Numbered from the stretch's first letter, positions 45,037 through 54,424 are shown. The stretch: 64,000 nucleotides of DNA from Longimonas halophila (GCF_002554705.1 NZ_PDEP01000003.1:186001-250000); one strand, 5' to 3'. The notes: generated from the sequence alone by a model not told the origin. A program made the numbers and translations.

Positions 45037-46089
45037 CTACAGCCGCAGCCCCACAGCCGTTGTGAGCACGTTGTTGGCACTGCCGATAGCGTAGTCGGCG
45101 TTGAGGCGGAAGATAGCGACGGTAAACGAGAGTCCCGCCAGGGCCCGCGTCTTGTTGGCCGCCGTCTGGCTGATGTCGATGCCCACGGGTTCGTCTGTAC
45201 CGGGCGGGTTGAACGTATAGCTATAGTCCATCTCGAAGCGCTCGTACTGCAGGCCGCCGTAGACGGTGAGTGGGAGCAGCGGGATGCCGCGGCTGGCGTG
45301 CAGGTTTACGGCCCACCCCGACGCGCTGACCACCTCCTGACTCTCCACACGGTTATCGACTTCGAAGTCGTTCTCCAGTGCAAACTGGGTGTACGACCCC
45401 TGCACGGCCAGCTTTAACGGCAGCGGCACCGGAATCCACTGGTTCAGGTCGTGGCGCAGTGCCAGCCCAAACAGGCTGACCTCGCCATAGCTACCGCCTC
45501 CCGCCGACAGATTCGACTTCGGAAAGTAGCGGATCTGCGCATCGGTACCGAACACGGTGCCAATGCCCAGTTGGGGCATCACCAAGGGCGCAATGGGCGT
45601 GTCGAGCAAGCCCGGCGGCACATTGTACGTCTCTTCACTACCATCGTCGGGGTCGGTCACGGTAAAAGAGGCTTCATCGCGAGAGGGCGTATCGGTATCG
45701 CCAAAGACGGTGGGCGCGCGATCGCCATCGAAGGTGATTTCCGTGCCGTCGGAGAGCGTTTCTTGGGAGGGTGGGACAAAGGTTTTGTCGAGCGAGCCGG
45801 TGGGTACCCCGGACACGTTGATCCCTACGTAGATGTTAATTGGGAAGAGCGGCAGAAAGCCGTCATCGGTATCGGCGGTGCGAAAGAGGCCGCCGTGCAT
45901 ATCCGCCCCGAACGCATCGGTAAGCGGCTGTACGTAGCCGCTGGCATAGCCTTCACCCATGAACTCTAACGTACGGCGCAGGTCGCTCAGGTCCGAGAGA
46001 TCGCTGTAGTCCTGCGCCTGTGCTGCGGGCACGAGTGCGGCCACGCTGATCCAGCAGGCTACAAAAAATGGGGCAATCCATCTACGCAT
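45037..46089 (-). CDS. DUF6588-like outer-membrane beta-barrel protein
   Basis: A 350-residue exported protein. The signal peptide (1-25) ends in AQAQD. Conserved features are the N-terminal LEFMGEGYASGYVQPLTDAFG, alternating hydrophobic strands in the second half (for example GLALRHDLNQWIPVPLPLKL and FTVAIFRLNADYAIG) and a C-terminal aromatic-poor strand ending GLRL. This matches the Bacteroidota family I know as DUF6588, thought to be outer-membrane barrels of unknown function. Family name is from memory. It is a single gene with a long leader upstream. Confidence 0.82.
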   Translation of the reverse strand: MRRWIAPFFVACWISVAALVPAAQAQDYSDLSDLSDLRRTLEFMGEGYASGYVQPLTDAFGADMHGGLFRTADTDDGFLPLFPINIYVGINVSGVPTGSLDKTFVPPSQETLSDGTEITFDGDRAPTVFGDTDTPSRDEASFTVTDPDDGSEETYNVPPGLLDTPIAPLVMPQLGIGTVFGTDAQIRYFPKSNLSAGGGSYGEVSLFGLALRHDLNQWIPVPLPLKLAVQGSYTQFALENDFEVDNRVESQEVVSASGWAVNLHASRGIPLLPLTVYGGLQYERFEMDYSYTFNPPGTDEPVGIDISQTAANKTRALAGLSFTVAIFRLNADYAIGSANNVLTTAVGLRL

Positions 46090-46752
46090 AATAGAAAACG
46101 GGCAGGGAAAATTAGAGGATTATGTGATACGGTGGGGATAAGCAGCACCCAACCTAACACATAGTCCCTACATCCGCAACGAATGGCCAACGTTGTGATG
46201 CCCTCCTGCCGCGCTGTTCTATCCGTGCACCCACCCACTTCATTTTGTGGATGCGAGGGGAGAAGACGACCTAACCGTGCCCCATTGTGCATTCATCATC
46301 ATGAAACTGCGTGCTTCCTGCAACCAGCGTTCTGCTGCAGTTAGAAAGGCGCTATTACCGGTTGACACACAGATTGGCACATATACGAAAACATTTGAGA
46401 CATATACGAAAGCAAGACTGCGCCACATGGTGTATACTGATTGCGCATCAGGCACACACGAGAGTCGGGAGAGACCCAGTACAGCGTATTTTTCGGTGCG
46501 TGTTTGATGCGTTCCATTTTGATTGCGTCTGTAATCTTGTGCAATCTTACAACGACATCGTCTTGACGCCAGAAAGGGAATGCTCCTTGATTTTCATGCT
46601 TACGTGAGACTTATTGAAGGCAGGGTTCCGTAAAACTTCATTATTCCCCTTTCTGCAAATCGGTCTTTGCGACCGGGGTCATCGGATGCCGCTGTTATTT
46701 GATTTGCATATGGCATCCTTTTTCTTCTTTTGAACAGACACATACAACTGCT
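46090..46752. other. AT-rich intergenic region
   Basis: 663 bases between divergent genes, more AT-rich than average. It holds a short direct repeat ACATATACGAAA (near 46380 and 46400). Short frames (for example 46247-46507) start with no signal and carry no recognisable motif, so I call no gene. It probably contains the promoter of the tail-collar gene. Confidence 0.45.
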
Positions 46753-47298
46753 ATGGTAGATCCTTATATCGGTCAAATTTCGATGGTTGGGTTTAACTTT
46801 GCACCCCAAGGCTGGGCACTCTGCGATGGACAAATCCTCCCAGTCTCTCAAAATACAGCCCTCTTTTCTCTTCTCGGTACGAGGTTCGGCGGCAATGGCC
46901 GAACCACGTTTGGACTGCCGGATCTGCGTAGCCGCGTTCCCATGCACCAAGGGCAGGGGCCAGGCCTCAGTCTTCGTCGGCTGGGCGAGAAAGGCGGCGT
47001 TGAGGACGTTACGCTGAACCAGCTTCAGATGCCGACGCACGACCATACCGCCACGGTCAAGCCGCGAGCGTCGTCCCAGGTTGCCGATGAGAGCAGCCCT
47101 GCCAACCACTTTCCAGCTGTTGAGACCACCGGACGCAACCAGATAGATGGATATCGGGCCGACGCAGACGTCGAAATGGGGAGCGCCGAGGTTTTTACGA
47201 CCAACGCTGGGGGCAGTCAGGCTCATATGAATGTGCAGCCCTACCAGGTTGTCAATTTTGTGATTGCACTGGTAGGCGTCTATCCTCCACGTAGCTAA
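46753..47298 (+). CDS. Phage tail collar (microcystin-dependent-protein-like) protein
   Basis: A 181-residue protein with the tail-collar signature: IGQISMVGFNFAPQGWALCDG near the N-terminus, FGGNGRTTFGLPDLRSRVP in the middle, and the C-terminal QPYQVVNFVIALVGVYPP. The family covers phage collar and fibre proteins and chromosomally encoded MdpB-type proteins. No other phage gene is nearby, so this is a host-encoded member, possibly part of a surface or contractile structure. It starts at the ATG at 46753. It is followed 37 bases later by a small DUF6916-like gene, a pairing seen in other genomes from memory. Confidence 0.88.
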   Translation: MVDPYIGQISMVGFNFAPQGWALCDGQILPVSQNTALFSLLGTRFGGNGRTTFGLPDLRSRVPMHQGQGPGLSLRRLGEKGGVEDVTLNQLQMPTHDHTATVKPRASSQVADESSPANHFPAVETTGRNQIDGYRADADVEMGSAEVFTTNAGGSQAHMNVQPYQVVNFVIALVGVYPPRS

Positions 47299-47335
47299 TT
47301 CTCACCCCCTGCCTCACTTAACCTACGATTCAGTT

Positions 47336-47665
47336 ATGTCTACGCTCTCTAAGCGCGAACACTTTGAAGGGAAGGAAGGAATGACCCTCAAGGTGCACCT
47401 TGACGAACAAACGACTGCGGAGCTCACCCAGATCGACTACAACGACAAAAGCAATGAGCAGGTCGACGGGTTCTCGGCGGTCTTTGAAGGGCCTGTCGAT
47501 CAGGCCTTCGACCAGGACCTGCACCGCGTCGAGCACCCCGACGCAGGCCCCGGCGAGCTCTTTCTCGTTCCCGTTGTTGGAGGCGATCCCCAGAAGCGTC
47601 ATTACGAGCTTACGGTCGCAAACCTGAAGGATAAGCCGCCCGGTGGCGACACGAAAGGCGAATAG
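47336..47665 (+). CDS. DUF6916-like small protein
   Basis: A 109-residue soluble protein (MSTLSKREHFEGKEG). It has alternating strand-like segments (MTLKVHLDEQTTAELTQID, GFSAVFEGPV, LFLVPVVGGD, HYELTVANL) typical of a small beta-rich domain. It resembles DUF6916, which is often found beside tail-collar proteins; I recall this and cannot check. The 37-base spacing suggests cotranscription with the collar gene. No signal peptide. Confidence 0.7.
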   Translation: MSTLSKREHFEGKEGMTLKVHLDEQTTAELTQIDYNDKSNEQVDGFSAVFEGPVDQAFDQDLHRVEHPDAGPGELFLVPVVGGDPQKRHYELTVANLKDKPPGGDTKGE

Positions 47666-47794
47666 GCCTCAACGGGCTGTGTCGTGAACGTGAAAGACGC
47701 ACTGGCAGCGCTGTATGTCCTGCTCTCTTACGAGCAGCCCACGTGAGTGGGCAGGACACCGTTGCTAAATCGAATGCCCCAACAGCATGCCGGT

Positions 47795-47961
47795 TAAGAA
47801 CCTGTTTTGATTTCTTACTTTGGGCTGCAAGCGGCTCCGCTGGGCTGCAAAGGATCCCTCGGTTTCGGCCCGTAGCCCCGGCTACGAACCTCTATCGTAG
47901 TGTCCTTTTCGCGCCATCGGCGCTCGCTTTCGCCATCAAACCAAAACCCAAACAGGTTCTA
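47795..47961 (+). repeat. R1 element, copy D (167 bp)
   Basis: A full-length copy 128 bases after the DUF6916-like gene and 49 bases before the sorted surface protein. It starts TAAGAACCTGTTTTG and ends CCAAACAGGTTCTAA, with the GTAGCCCCGGCTAC palindrome in the middle. Confidence 0.88.
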
Positions 47962-48010
47962 AGTAGCATAAACAATCGCTTCACTTTTCTACTGATTTGA
48001 CTATTTAATT

Positions 48011-51000
48011 ATGCCTTATCTGTTACGCTCTCGGATCACCAAACTCGTTGGCGGCTTAGCTGCCCTGTTTTTTCTGTTCAGCGGACTCACTACGCCCGTA
48101 GCTGCACAGAATCTCGTAAGCAATGGGGCCTGTTCTGCAACCGGTCCTGCAGACTGGTCGTCAACCAATGTGGACTGCCAAAACCTTTCGGGCACCTTTC
48201 CGAATTCGCCAACCAGTGGACAGACGGGAAGTGACTACTTCGCAACAATAAACGCAGGCACGGGAAGTGCAACCCAAACCATCACGAATTCAATTGCGGG
48301 CGGCGCAACGTACGACTTTGAGGTCTACATTGCAACGTTTGATGAGGCCGACGCTGCGCAAGACGGCGTAATCGTTGAACTGCAGTTTCAGGATGGATCG
48401 GGCACGGATGTAGGCACTCCTATCACGCTTGTGGATACGGATGCCAACAGTTCATACCCCACCAGTAGCAGTTGGGAACTGCGATCCCAGAGCGGAATTA
48501 CCGCCCCAACTGGTGCAAGCCAGGCTGTTCTAACGGCTAATTTTGCCCGGGCAGACGGTAGCGGATTCATCGATACGTTTCTTGACGCGTTTTCGCTGGT
48601 CCAAACCTCAGCACCACCCACCAACACGCCTCCCACCGCAAGTGGCACCATCAGCCCCACCTCGTTGAATGACAATGCCGGGCCTACCGCGTTATTTGAC
48701 GGCATTGATGTGAGCGATCCGGATCCCGGCGAAAATGACCTCGCGCTGCGCGTGACTCTTGCCAATGCCTCCGCGGGCGTCATCAACGGCGTCAATGGTA
48801 CGACTGTGACCAACGAAGGCGGCGGTGTCTTCCGTGTGGACGGATCGTTCGATCCCAGTACGATTGACACAGCGCTCGACAATCTGCGCTTTAGCCCCAG
48901 CGACAATACGAGCAGCAGTGGCACCTTCAACACGGACCTTACGGTTCAGGTGGATGATCAGGACAGCGGCTTTACGGATGTCAGTGGGCCGACGACCGTA
49001 ACCATCACCCGTGTTAACGATGCCCCGACCATCACAGGGCTCTCCGACCAGACGGTTGCAGAGGACGCCACGCTCGGTCCTCTCAGCTTTACCGTGAGCG
49101 ATGTGGACGACGCAGCCAGTACGCTTACCGTGACGGCGTCTTCGGACAATCAGACGCTCGTGCCCGACGGCAACATCACCCTCGGCGGCTCCGGCTCTAA
49201 TCGCACCATTGAGGTCACCCCGGCGGCAAATGAAAACGGCACCGCCACCATCACCGTGGAGGTCACCGACGGTGGGTCACTATCTGCTACAGATGTGTTC
49301 ACCCTCACGGTCACTGCTGTCAACGATCCGCCCGCGCTCGCCTTGAGTACCACAACGCCGAGTCTGGCCGAAAACAACAGTCCGCCAACCTCGGTCGCCA
49401 CGATCACCATCACCGACGACAACGAAGCCGGCAGCAATAACACCCTCTCGCTCAGTGGCACCGATGCCGGGTCCTTCCAGATCAACGGCTCGGACCTGGA
49501 GTTTACAGAGGTCGCTGACTTCGAGACGAAGACCACCTACGACGTCACTGTTGAAGTGGACGACCCGAACGTTGGCGTCGACCCAGATGACAGCGAAAGC
49601 CTCACGCTCACCATCACGAATGTGAACGAGGCCCCCACCGCGACAACCGATGCCGCATCCGGTGTAACCACAACAGCAGCCACGCTGAACGGCACCGCAA
49701 GCACCGACGGCGGCCCCGATGCCACCGTCACGTTCACCTACTTCCCAACGGCCAACTCGGCGAATACGACGACCGTCACAGCTGACCAGAGTCCGGTGAC
49801 GAGCGACTCGCCGGTCAACGTCAGCGCCAATATTTCGGGACTGACGCCGAATACCGAGTACGGCTTCCGCGTGGAGGCGAACAACACCGAGGGCAACGCG
49901 ATTGGCAGCGACGCCACCTTCACGACGTCTGGCGCCCCCGCTATCACCGTAACCGATGGCACGAATACGCTGCCCAACGGCTCGGGCACCTTCGACTTCG
50001 GCACCGTCGACGGCGTGGCCAGCTCTCCGGAGCAGACCTTTACCATCGAGAACAACGGGTCTACCGACCTGGCCGTAACGAACACTGCCCTCAGCAATAC
50101 GACGGACTTCACCCTCACGCAGGTGCCGTCATCCACCGTCGCTGCCGGAGCATCGACCGACTTCGCGGTGCAGTTTACGACGGCCACGCCCGGCACCTAC
50201 ACCACGACCGTCACAATCGACAACAGCGACAGCAACGAGAACCCCTACACGTTTGAGATCACGGCGGCTGCCGGGGCGCCAGAAGCCGACGTCTTCGTCG
50301 AAACGTCGCCGCGCACCGCCCTTGCCGACGGCGGCACGTTCGACTTTGGCACAGTCACCGCGGGCGCCTCCTCGACCGAAACGTTCACTATCGAAAACAA
50401 CGGCGACGCCACGCTCAACATCAGCCCGCCGTCCTCGATTCCGGGCGCGTTCAATGTGACCGCGATCGGCGGTAGCACCCCGCCGCTGGCCCCCGGCGAA
50501 GCATTCACCTTCGACGTCACATTCACACCGTCGAGCGCCACCTCCTTCTCCGAATCCTTCAGCGTGACCAATAACGATCCAGACGAAAATCCCTACGACG
50601 TGACGCTGGAGGGGACTGGCGAGGCCCGCGAGCTTACAATCACCGATGGTTCGATCGATGGGCTGGACTTCGACGCCTCGGTCGCGCCCGGCACGGCCAA
50701 CAATGCGGTGGGGATCGTTGCGCTATCGGCCAACGCCCCCGGTGCCTCGCTTGAGGCGCTGACCATCACCAGCAATGCACCTGGCATCGAAGGCATCTCG
50801 GCCGTTCGGCTCTTCGGGTCGGCAGATGCCACGCTCAACACCGGAAGCGATACCGAGCTCGCCACGGTTGCCACCGACAACACAAGCGCGCCAGAGACGA
50901 TTGCATTCACCGGATTCAGCGATCCGATTCCGACCTCAGCACGGTACCTGATTCTGACGATCGATGTGGATGCCGGAGCTCCAGCCAGCGACGTGCAGTT

Positions 51001-51685
51001 TTTCCTCGACCAGCCCTCGGATCTCACGATAAACGGAGACGCAGCGATTGCAGAGGTGAACGGCGAACCCGAAACGACGTTTGCCAGTCTGCCTCTGTCG
51101 AACGGTGCCACCGCGCTTCCGGTGGAAATGACCAACTTTGGAGGGACCACCGCCGAGCAAAGCATAGAGTTGCAGTGGGAAACCGCCTCCGAAATCAACA
51201 ACGCCGGCTTCGAGGTGCAGCGCCGCGCCGATAGCACCGCTGCGTGGACCCCGCTTGGGTTCGTGGAGGGTGCGGGTACAACCGACGAGGTTCAAACCTA
51301 CCGCTTCCGCGACCAAGACGTGCCCTTTGATGTCGAACAGCTCACGTACCGCCTGCGTCAGACGGATACCGACGGCACGGAGAGCTTCAGCGAGCCGTTT
51401 GTGATGGATGTGCCTGCGCCCCAGTCGGCCACGCTGCGCACGCCGTTCCCGAACCCCGCCCGCGATGTCGTCACGCTGCGCTACACGCTGGCCGAACCGA
51501 CCGACGTTGAGCTCCAGGTGTACGACCTGTTAGGACGGCGGGTCACGACGCTCACCAGCCAGCGCGTGGAGGCGGGCCGCCATGAGATGCAAGTGCCCAC
51601 CCACGAACTTGCAGCGGGCACCTACTTTGTTCGGATGCTTGCGAACGGCACCGTGGCAACCAAGCGCCTCACGATCGTCCGGTAA
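48011..51685 (+). CDS. Large surface protein with cadherin-like/Fn3/choice-of-anchor D repeats and T9SS type A sorting domain
   Basis: A 1224-residue exported protein. The signal peptide (1-32) ends in PVAAQN. The N-terminal module (about 33-195) looks carbohydrate-binding-like. Cadherin-like repeats (VNDAPTITGLSDQTV, VNDPPALALS, VNEAPTATTD) and an Fn3-like stretch follow. Two choice-of-anchor D domains come next (FDFGTVDGVASSPEQTF and FDFGTVTAGASSTETF), then a segment with ALPVEMTNFGGTTAEQSIELQWETA. The C-terminus (about 1140-1224) is a type IX sorting domain with LRTPFPNPARDVVTLRY, DLLGRRV and LAAGTYFVRM. It is probably displayed on the cell surface. Repeats are Asp/Thr-rich, suggesting calcium binding. 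Ligand unknown. Confidence 0.92.
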   Translation: MPYLLRSRITKLVGGLAALFFLFSGLTTPVAAQNLVSNGACSATGPADWSSTNVDCQNLSGTFPNSPTSGQTGSDYFATINAGTGSATQTITNSIAGGATYDFEVYIATFDEADAAQDGVIVELQFQDGSGTDVGTPITLVDTDANSSYPTSSSWELRSQSGITAPTGASQAVLTANFARADGSGFIDTFLDAFSLVQTSAPPTNTPPTASGTISPTSLNDNAGPTALFDGIDVSDPDPGENDLALRVTLANASAGVINGVNGTTVTNEGGGVFRVDGSFDPSTIDTALDNLRFSPSDNTSSSGTFNTDLTVQVDDQDSGFTDVSGPTTVTITRVNDAPTITGLSDQTVAEDATLGPLSFTVSDVDDAASTLTVTASSDNQTLVPDGNITLGGSGSNRTIEVTPAANENGTATITVEVTDGGSLSATDVFTLTVTAVNDPPALALSTTTPSLAENNSPPTSVATITITDDNEAGSNNTLSLSGTDAGSFQINGSDLEFTEVADFETKTTYDVTVEVDDPNVGVDPDDSESLTLTITNVNEAPTATTDAASGVTTTAATLNGTASTDGGPDATVTFTYFPTANSANTTTVTADQSPVTSDSPVNVSANISGLTPNTEYGFRVEANNTEGNAIGSDATFTTSGAPAITVTDGTNTLPNGSGTFDFGTVDGVASSPEQTFTIENNGSTDLAVTNTALSNTTDFTLTQVPSSTVAAGASTDFAVQFTTATPGTYTTTVTIDNSDSNENPYTFEITAAAGAPEADVFVETSPRTALADGGTFDFGTVTAGASSTETFTIENNGDATLNISPPSSIPGAFNVTAIGGSTPPLAPGEAFTFDVTFTPSSATSFSESFSVTNNDPDENPYDVTLEGTGEARELTITDGSIDGLDFDASVAPGTANNAVGIVALSANAPGASLEALTITSNAPGIEGISAVRLFGSADATLNTGSDTELATVATDNTSAPETIAFTGFSDPIPTSARYLILTIDVDAGAPASDVQFFLDQPSDLTINGDAAIAEVNGEPETTFASLPLSNGATALPVEMTNFGGTTAEQSIELQWETASEINNAGFEVQRRADSTAAWTPLGFVEGAGTTDEVQTYRFRDQDVPFDVEQLTYRLRQTDTDGTESFSEPFVMDVPAPQSATLRTPFPNPARDVVTLRYTLAEPTDVELQVYDLLGRRVTTLTSQRVEAGRHEMQVPTHELAAGTYFVRMLANGTVATKRLTIVR

Positions 51686-51715
51686 CGGATGCTCGCTCCA
51701 CAGTGGCATACAACG

Positions 51716-51753
51716 AAACGGCCTGCCCCGCCAAGAGCGAGGCAGGCCGTTTT
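51716..51753 (+). terminator. Terminator of the T9SS surface protein gene
   Basis: AAACGGCCTGCC and GGCAGGCCGTTT form a perfect 12-bp stem with a 13-nt loop and run into TTTT, 31 bases after the stop. A strong intrinsic terminator. Confidence 0.9.
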
Positions 51754-51773
51754 GCTGTGCCGCCTGTGTATTG

Positions 51774-52040
51774 AAAAAAAATGGGCAGCGGTTCAATGCT
51801 AAGTGATTGTCGTATGGCCGACATCATCGAATTCTGCTCAACCCCCTCTGTCTACCGAACTTCGCCAAAGGCGTGATCCTGTGGACATCTCCCCCTTAAA
51901 AAAGGGGGAGAACCCCAAACGAGTCCGCAGGACGACTCATGGGGCGCAGCGGGATAAAGGGAGAGAGGGGGTTCGAACAAGACAAATCACACTGTCCCAT
52001 AGCTTCATCACTTAACGTCTACCCACTACCAAAAAAAATG
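51774..52040 (+). mobile_element. R2 element, copy E
   Basis: The element proper is 51784-52030 (247 bp). Ends are GGCAGCGGTTCAATGCTAAG and CTTAACGTCTACCCACTACC. Both sides carry AAAAAAAATG, a target duplication of up to 10 bp. It shares with copy F the blocks CCCCCTCTGTCTA, CATCTCCCCCTT, AAGGGGGAGAA and GGTTCGAACAAGACAAA. It is noncoding and lies in the gap between the surface protein and hemN. Confidence 0.88.
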
Positions 52041-52168
52041 GATACCGACCAAAAGTGTGGAGGGGCATGCCGGATCTCATGAGGTGCTTCGTTCCGTCCT
52101 CGTCGTGCTGGACGAGGTGAAGCATCTCAGGATGTACCGGCGGGGAGCGTAGCGTGCCACGCATGCGC

Positions 52169-53551
52169 CTACACCGTCTGCGCATGCACCGGATGGTCGG
52201 CGTGGTCGCAGTAGGCATCGAAGGCGCGGGCAATGTTGCGGATGAGCAGGCGGCCCGGCGGCTGCACGTGTAGCGCGTTTTCAGTGCGGATGAGAAGGCC
52301 ATCGGCTTCGAGCAGAGATAGACGCGCCCACGCATCGGCAAATACATCGTCGAAGTCAATCTCGAAGCGCTCGGCCACCGCGGCCTTGTCGAGATGAAAG
52401 TTGCACATCAACTGCATGATGACGTGGCGACGGAGCTGGTCCTCCGGCGAGAGGCGCACACCCCGAAATACGGTGGGCGCGTTCTCGTTGGCGACCTGCT
52501 CATAGTAGGCTGGTAGCGCCTTTACGTTCTGCGCGTAGGCCCCGCGAAGCTGGCTAATGCCCGACACCCCAAAGGCCACAACCTCTGCATCCGCCCGCGT
52601 GGAATAGCCCTGAAAGTTGCGATGCAGATCGCCGGTGTCTTGCGCCCGGGCCAGCGCATCGGTCGGACGCGCAAAGTGGTCCATCCCAATGAAGCGGTAG
52701 CCGCTGCGTGCGGTCAGGTGCTCCAGCCCCTGCTTGAAGAGGCGCAGTTTCGTCTCGGGGACAGGCAGCGCATCCTCGTCGATCACACGCTGGTGTTTTT
52801 TGATGGAGGGCACGTGCGCGTAGCTGTACAGCGCAATGCGATCGGGCTGCAAGCGGTCGACCACATCGAGCGTATGCTGAAACCGCTCAGGCGTCTGGTG
52901 CGGCAGCCCGTACACCAGATCCACGTTCAGGCCCTCGAATCCGTACTCTCGCGCCCAGCGTAGCGCCTGCGCCACGGTTTCAGTCGGTTGGATGCGATTG
53001 ATGGCTTCCTGCACTACGCGGTTCACATCCTGCACACCCACGCTCATCCGGTTGAACCCGACCTCAGCCGCAGCAGCCACGCGGTCCTCGGTAAGCCCAC
53101 GCGGATCGGCCTCGATGCTGATTTCGGCATCATCGGCCACACGAAAGCGGCGCCGGATGTGCGTGCCCAGATCGCGAATCTGCTCGGCTGTTAAATACGT
53201 GGGCGTGCCGCCGCCCCAGTGCATCTGCACCACAGGACGCTCAGCGGACACAAGCGCCGCCATCTGGTCGATTTCTTGCTTGAGCGCATCCACGTAGCGC
53301 TGGATGGAATCCGCGCGCTGCGTTACCTTCATGTGGCATCCGCAGTAGTAGCAGAGCGAGCGGCAGAACGGCAGGTGCACGTACAGCGAGAGCGGCGTAT
53401 CCGTGTCAGCGGCCGCCAGGTCGCGGGCAAAGTCGGTCGCGTCGTAGTCGTGCGAGAAGTGCGGTGCCGTCGGGTAGCTCGTATACCGCGGACCCGGCTG
53501 GTTGTAGCGGCGAATGAGATCCAGATCGACGGCAGGGGTAGAATCCATCAT
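52169..53551 (-). CDS. hemN: Oxygen-independent coproporphyrinogen III oxidase
   Basis: A 460-residue radical SAM enzyme; I take the MMDST start at 53551 (53548 is an alternative). The SAM iron-sulfur motif is CRSLCYYCGC in the CxxxCxxC pattern, preceded by LYVHLPF. WGGGTPTYL and the C-terminal HemN domain with AFGVSGISQ and ARPTDALA follow. It makes protoporphyrinogen from coproporphyrinogen without oxygen, so haem can be formed when oxygen is low. That matches the cbb3 and oxygen-sensor genes elsewhere in the window, though it lies in a separate transcript. The RYTSYPT string marks true HemN rather than HemW. Confidence 0.94.
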   Translation of the reverse strand: MMDSTPAVDLDLIRRYNQPGPRYTSYPTAPHFSHDYDATDFARDLAAADTDTPLSLYVHLPFCRSLCYYCGCHMKVTQRADSIQRYVDALKQEIDQMAALVSAERPVVQMHWGGGTPTYLTAEQIRDLGTHIRRRFRVADDAEISIEADPRGLTEDRVAAAAEVGFNRMSVGVQDVNRVVQEAINRIQPTETVAQALRWAREYGFEGLNVDLVYGLPHQTPERFQHTLDVVDRLQPDRIALYSYAHVPSIKKHQRVIDEDALPVPETKLRLFKQGLEHLTARSGYRFIGMDHFARPTDALARAQDTGDLHRNFQGYSTRADAEVVAFGVSGISQLRGAYAQNVKALPAYYEQVANENAPTVFRGVRLSPEDQLRRHVIMQLMCNFHLDKAAVAERFEIDFDDVFADAWARLSLLEADGLLIRTENALHVQPPGRLLIRNIARAFDAYCDHADHPVHAQTV

Positions 53552-53651
53552 AGCAGGCAGAAGCAGGCGGATACGAGGCGGCAGGCGCATCCCTTACAAA
53601 CCAGTACAGGGGGATGCGTAGGTAAGAAGCCCAGTGCCCCACCCCGATGCT

Positions 53652-53701
53652 GCCATGCGAACACCGATGCGCGGTGTGGGGCATTCATCCACACGCACGC
53701 T
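53652..53701 (+). repeat. Direct repeat left of HEPN/MNT pair
   Basis: GCCATGCGA-CACCGATGC-CGGTG and the following TTCATC-ACACGC recur at 54516-54566 in the same orientation with about 85% identity by eye. The two copies bracket the HEPN/MNT cassette. Confidence 0.65.
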
Positions 53702-53724
53702 GCTGCCTGGCCAATAGCGAGCAC

Positions 53725-54098
53725 CTACTCCACCAGCAGCGGACGAAGACGGTCGACAAAGGCCCGGGCATCACGCAGGGCAGTTTCGGCATCTGCCTCC
53801 GACATCACGCGGGATTCGGCGTAGTCGGCAAACGACCGAAGCTCCTCCATTTCTCGCAAGGCACGGCCATATTTGTCTGAAATCGGCCCCTGCTTCACGA
53901 GATGCAGCCCAAACTGGTTAACCACGCCCTTATGCGTTTTGGGCATGATACCTTCTCGTTTCAGCAGTGCACGGGCCAGGAAGAACATTGCGTAGTAGGA
54001 ACGCGGACCGCTGTTTCGAGGTCGACATCTTCCAGGATGAAGGCAGCGGTCTCCAAGTAGCGTTCAGCGCGTTGTAGTGCATCATTTCCATTGCTCAT
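53725..54098 (-). pseudogene. HEPN-domain toxin (HepT-like), frameshifted
   Basis: The ATG at 54098 (overlapping the MNT stop, ATGA) opens a frame reading MSNGNDALQRAERYLETAAF...DLETAV, which then loses frame. In another frame the protein resumes with RSYYAMFFLARALLKREG and ends at 53725. Joined, they give a standard HEPN protein with the RSYYAMF helix and PKTHKGVVNQFG. One base is missing near 54006-54009 (GTC-CG-CGT where one more base is expected). HEPN proteins of this type are RNase toxins neutralised by the adjacent nucleotidyltransferase. The change is either a natural inactivation or a sequencing error. Confidence 0.8.
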
Positions 54099-54424
54099 AC
54101 AGGTACCCCTTCGTTTTTTGCATTCATCAGCCAGGCGGACGACATGGATGTATAGGCTTTGCTTGACACCGGGAGCGCAGAAAGATACATTTCGTGCTCT
54201 ATGGAAAGCTCAAAGCACACATCACTCATCCGCCGGATCTCCCGCCCCGGCTCCACTGGTCCGTCGAGCACAACGAGGAGGTCTACGTCCGATTCGGCGT
54301 GGGTATCGCCCCGCGCCTGCGAGCCGTAGAGCACAAGTTCCACAAGCCGATCGCCGTAGAGGGCCTCCAACGAAGCGCGTACGTCGCGCAAAAGCGGCTG
54401 CAGATGGGCAGGAAGGGTAGCCAT
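54095..54424 (-). CDS. MNT-domain nucleotidyltransferase antitoxin
   Basis: A 109-residue protein from the ATG at 54424 (MATLPAHLQPLL). The minimal nucleotidyltransferase motif GSQARGDTHAESDVDLLVV gives the Gly-Ser and the two aspartates (46 and 48) that bind metal. In MntA/HepT systems this enzyme AMPylates the HEPN toxin and blocks its RNase. The 4-base overlap with the HEPN gene is typical of a toxin-antitoxin operon. With the HEPN gene broken, the antitoxin may now have no function. Confidence 0.88.
   Translation of the reverse strand: MATLPAHLQPLLRDVRASLEALYGDRLVELVLYGSQARGDTHAESDVDLLVVLDGPVEPGREIRRMSDVCFELSIEHEMYLSALPVSSKAYTSMSSAWLMNAKNEGVPV

Larger units (their letters stand above)
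51686..52168. other. Intergenic region between surface protein and hemN
   Basis: 483 bases between the converging genes, accounted for by the surface-gene terminator, the R2 element and 128 further bases with no recognisable gene. Confidence 0.6.

Noticed and set aside
46247..46607. Short frames in the intergenic region before the tail-collar gene
   Set aside because: No motif, no consistent codon use, and overlapping alternative frames; not enough to call a gene.
46753..47665. Prophage remnant
   Set aside because: Only one phage-like family is present, with no integrase, capsid, terminase or lysis genes on either side.
51970..51990. GGTTCGAAC in R2, resembling a tRNA T-loop
   Set aside because: No acceptor, D or anticodon arms can be formed around it; it is part of the R2 interior, conserved in copy F.
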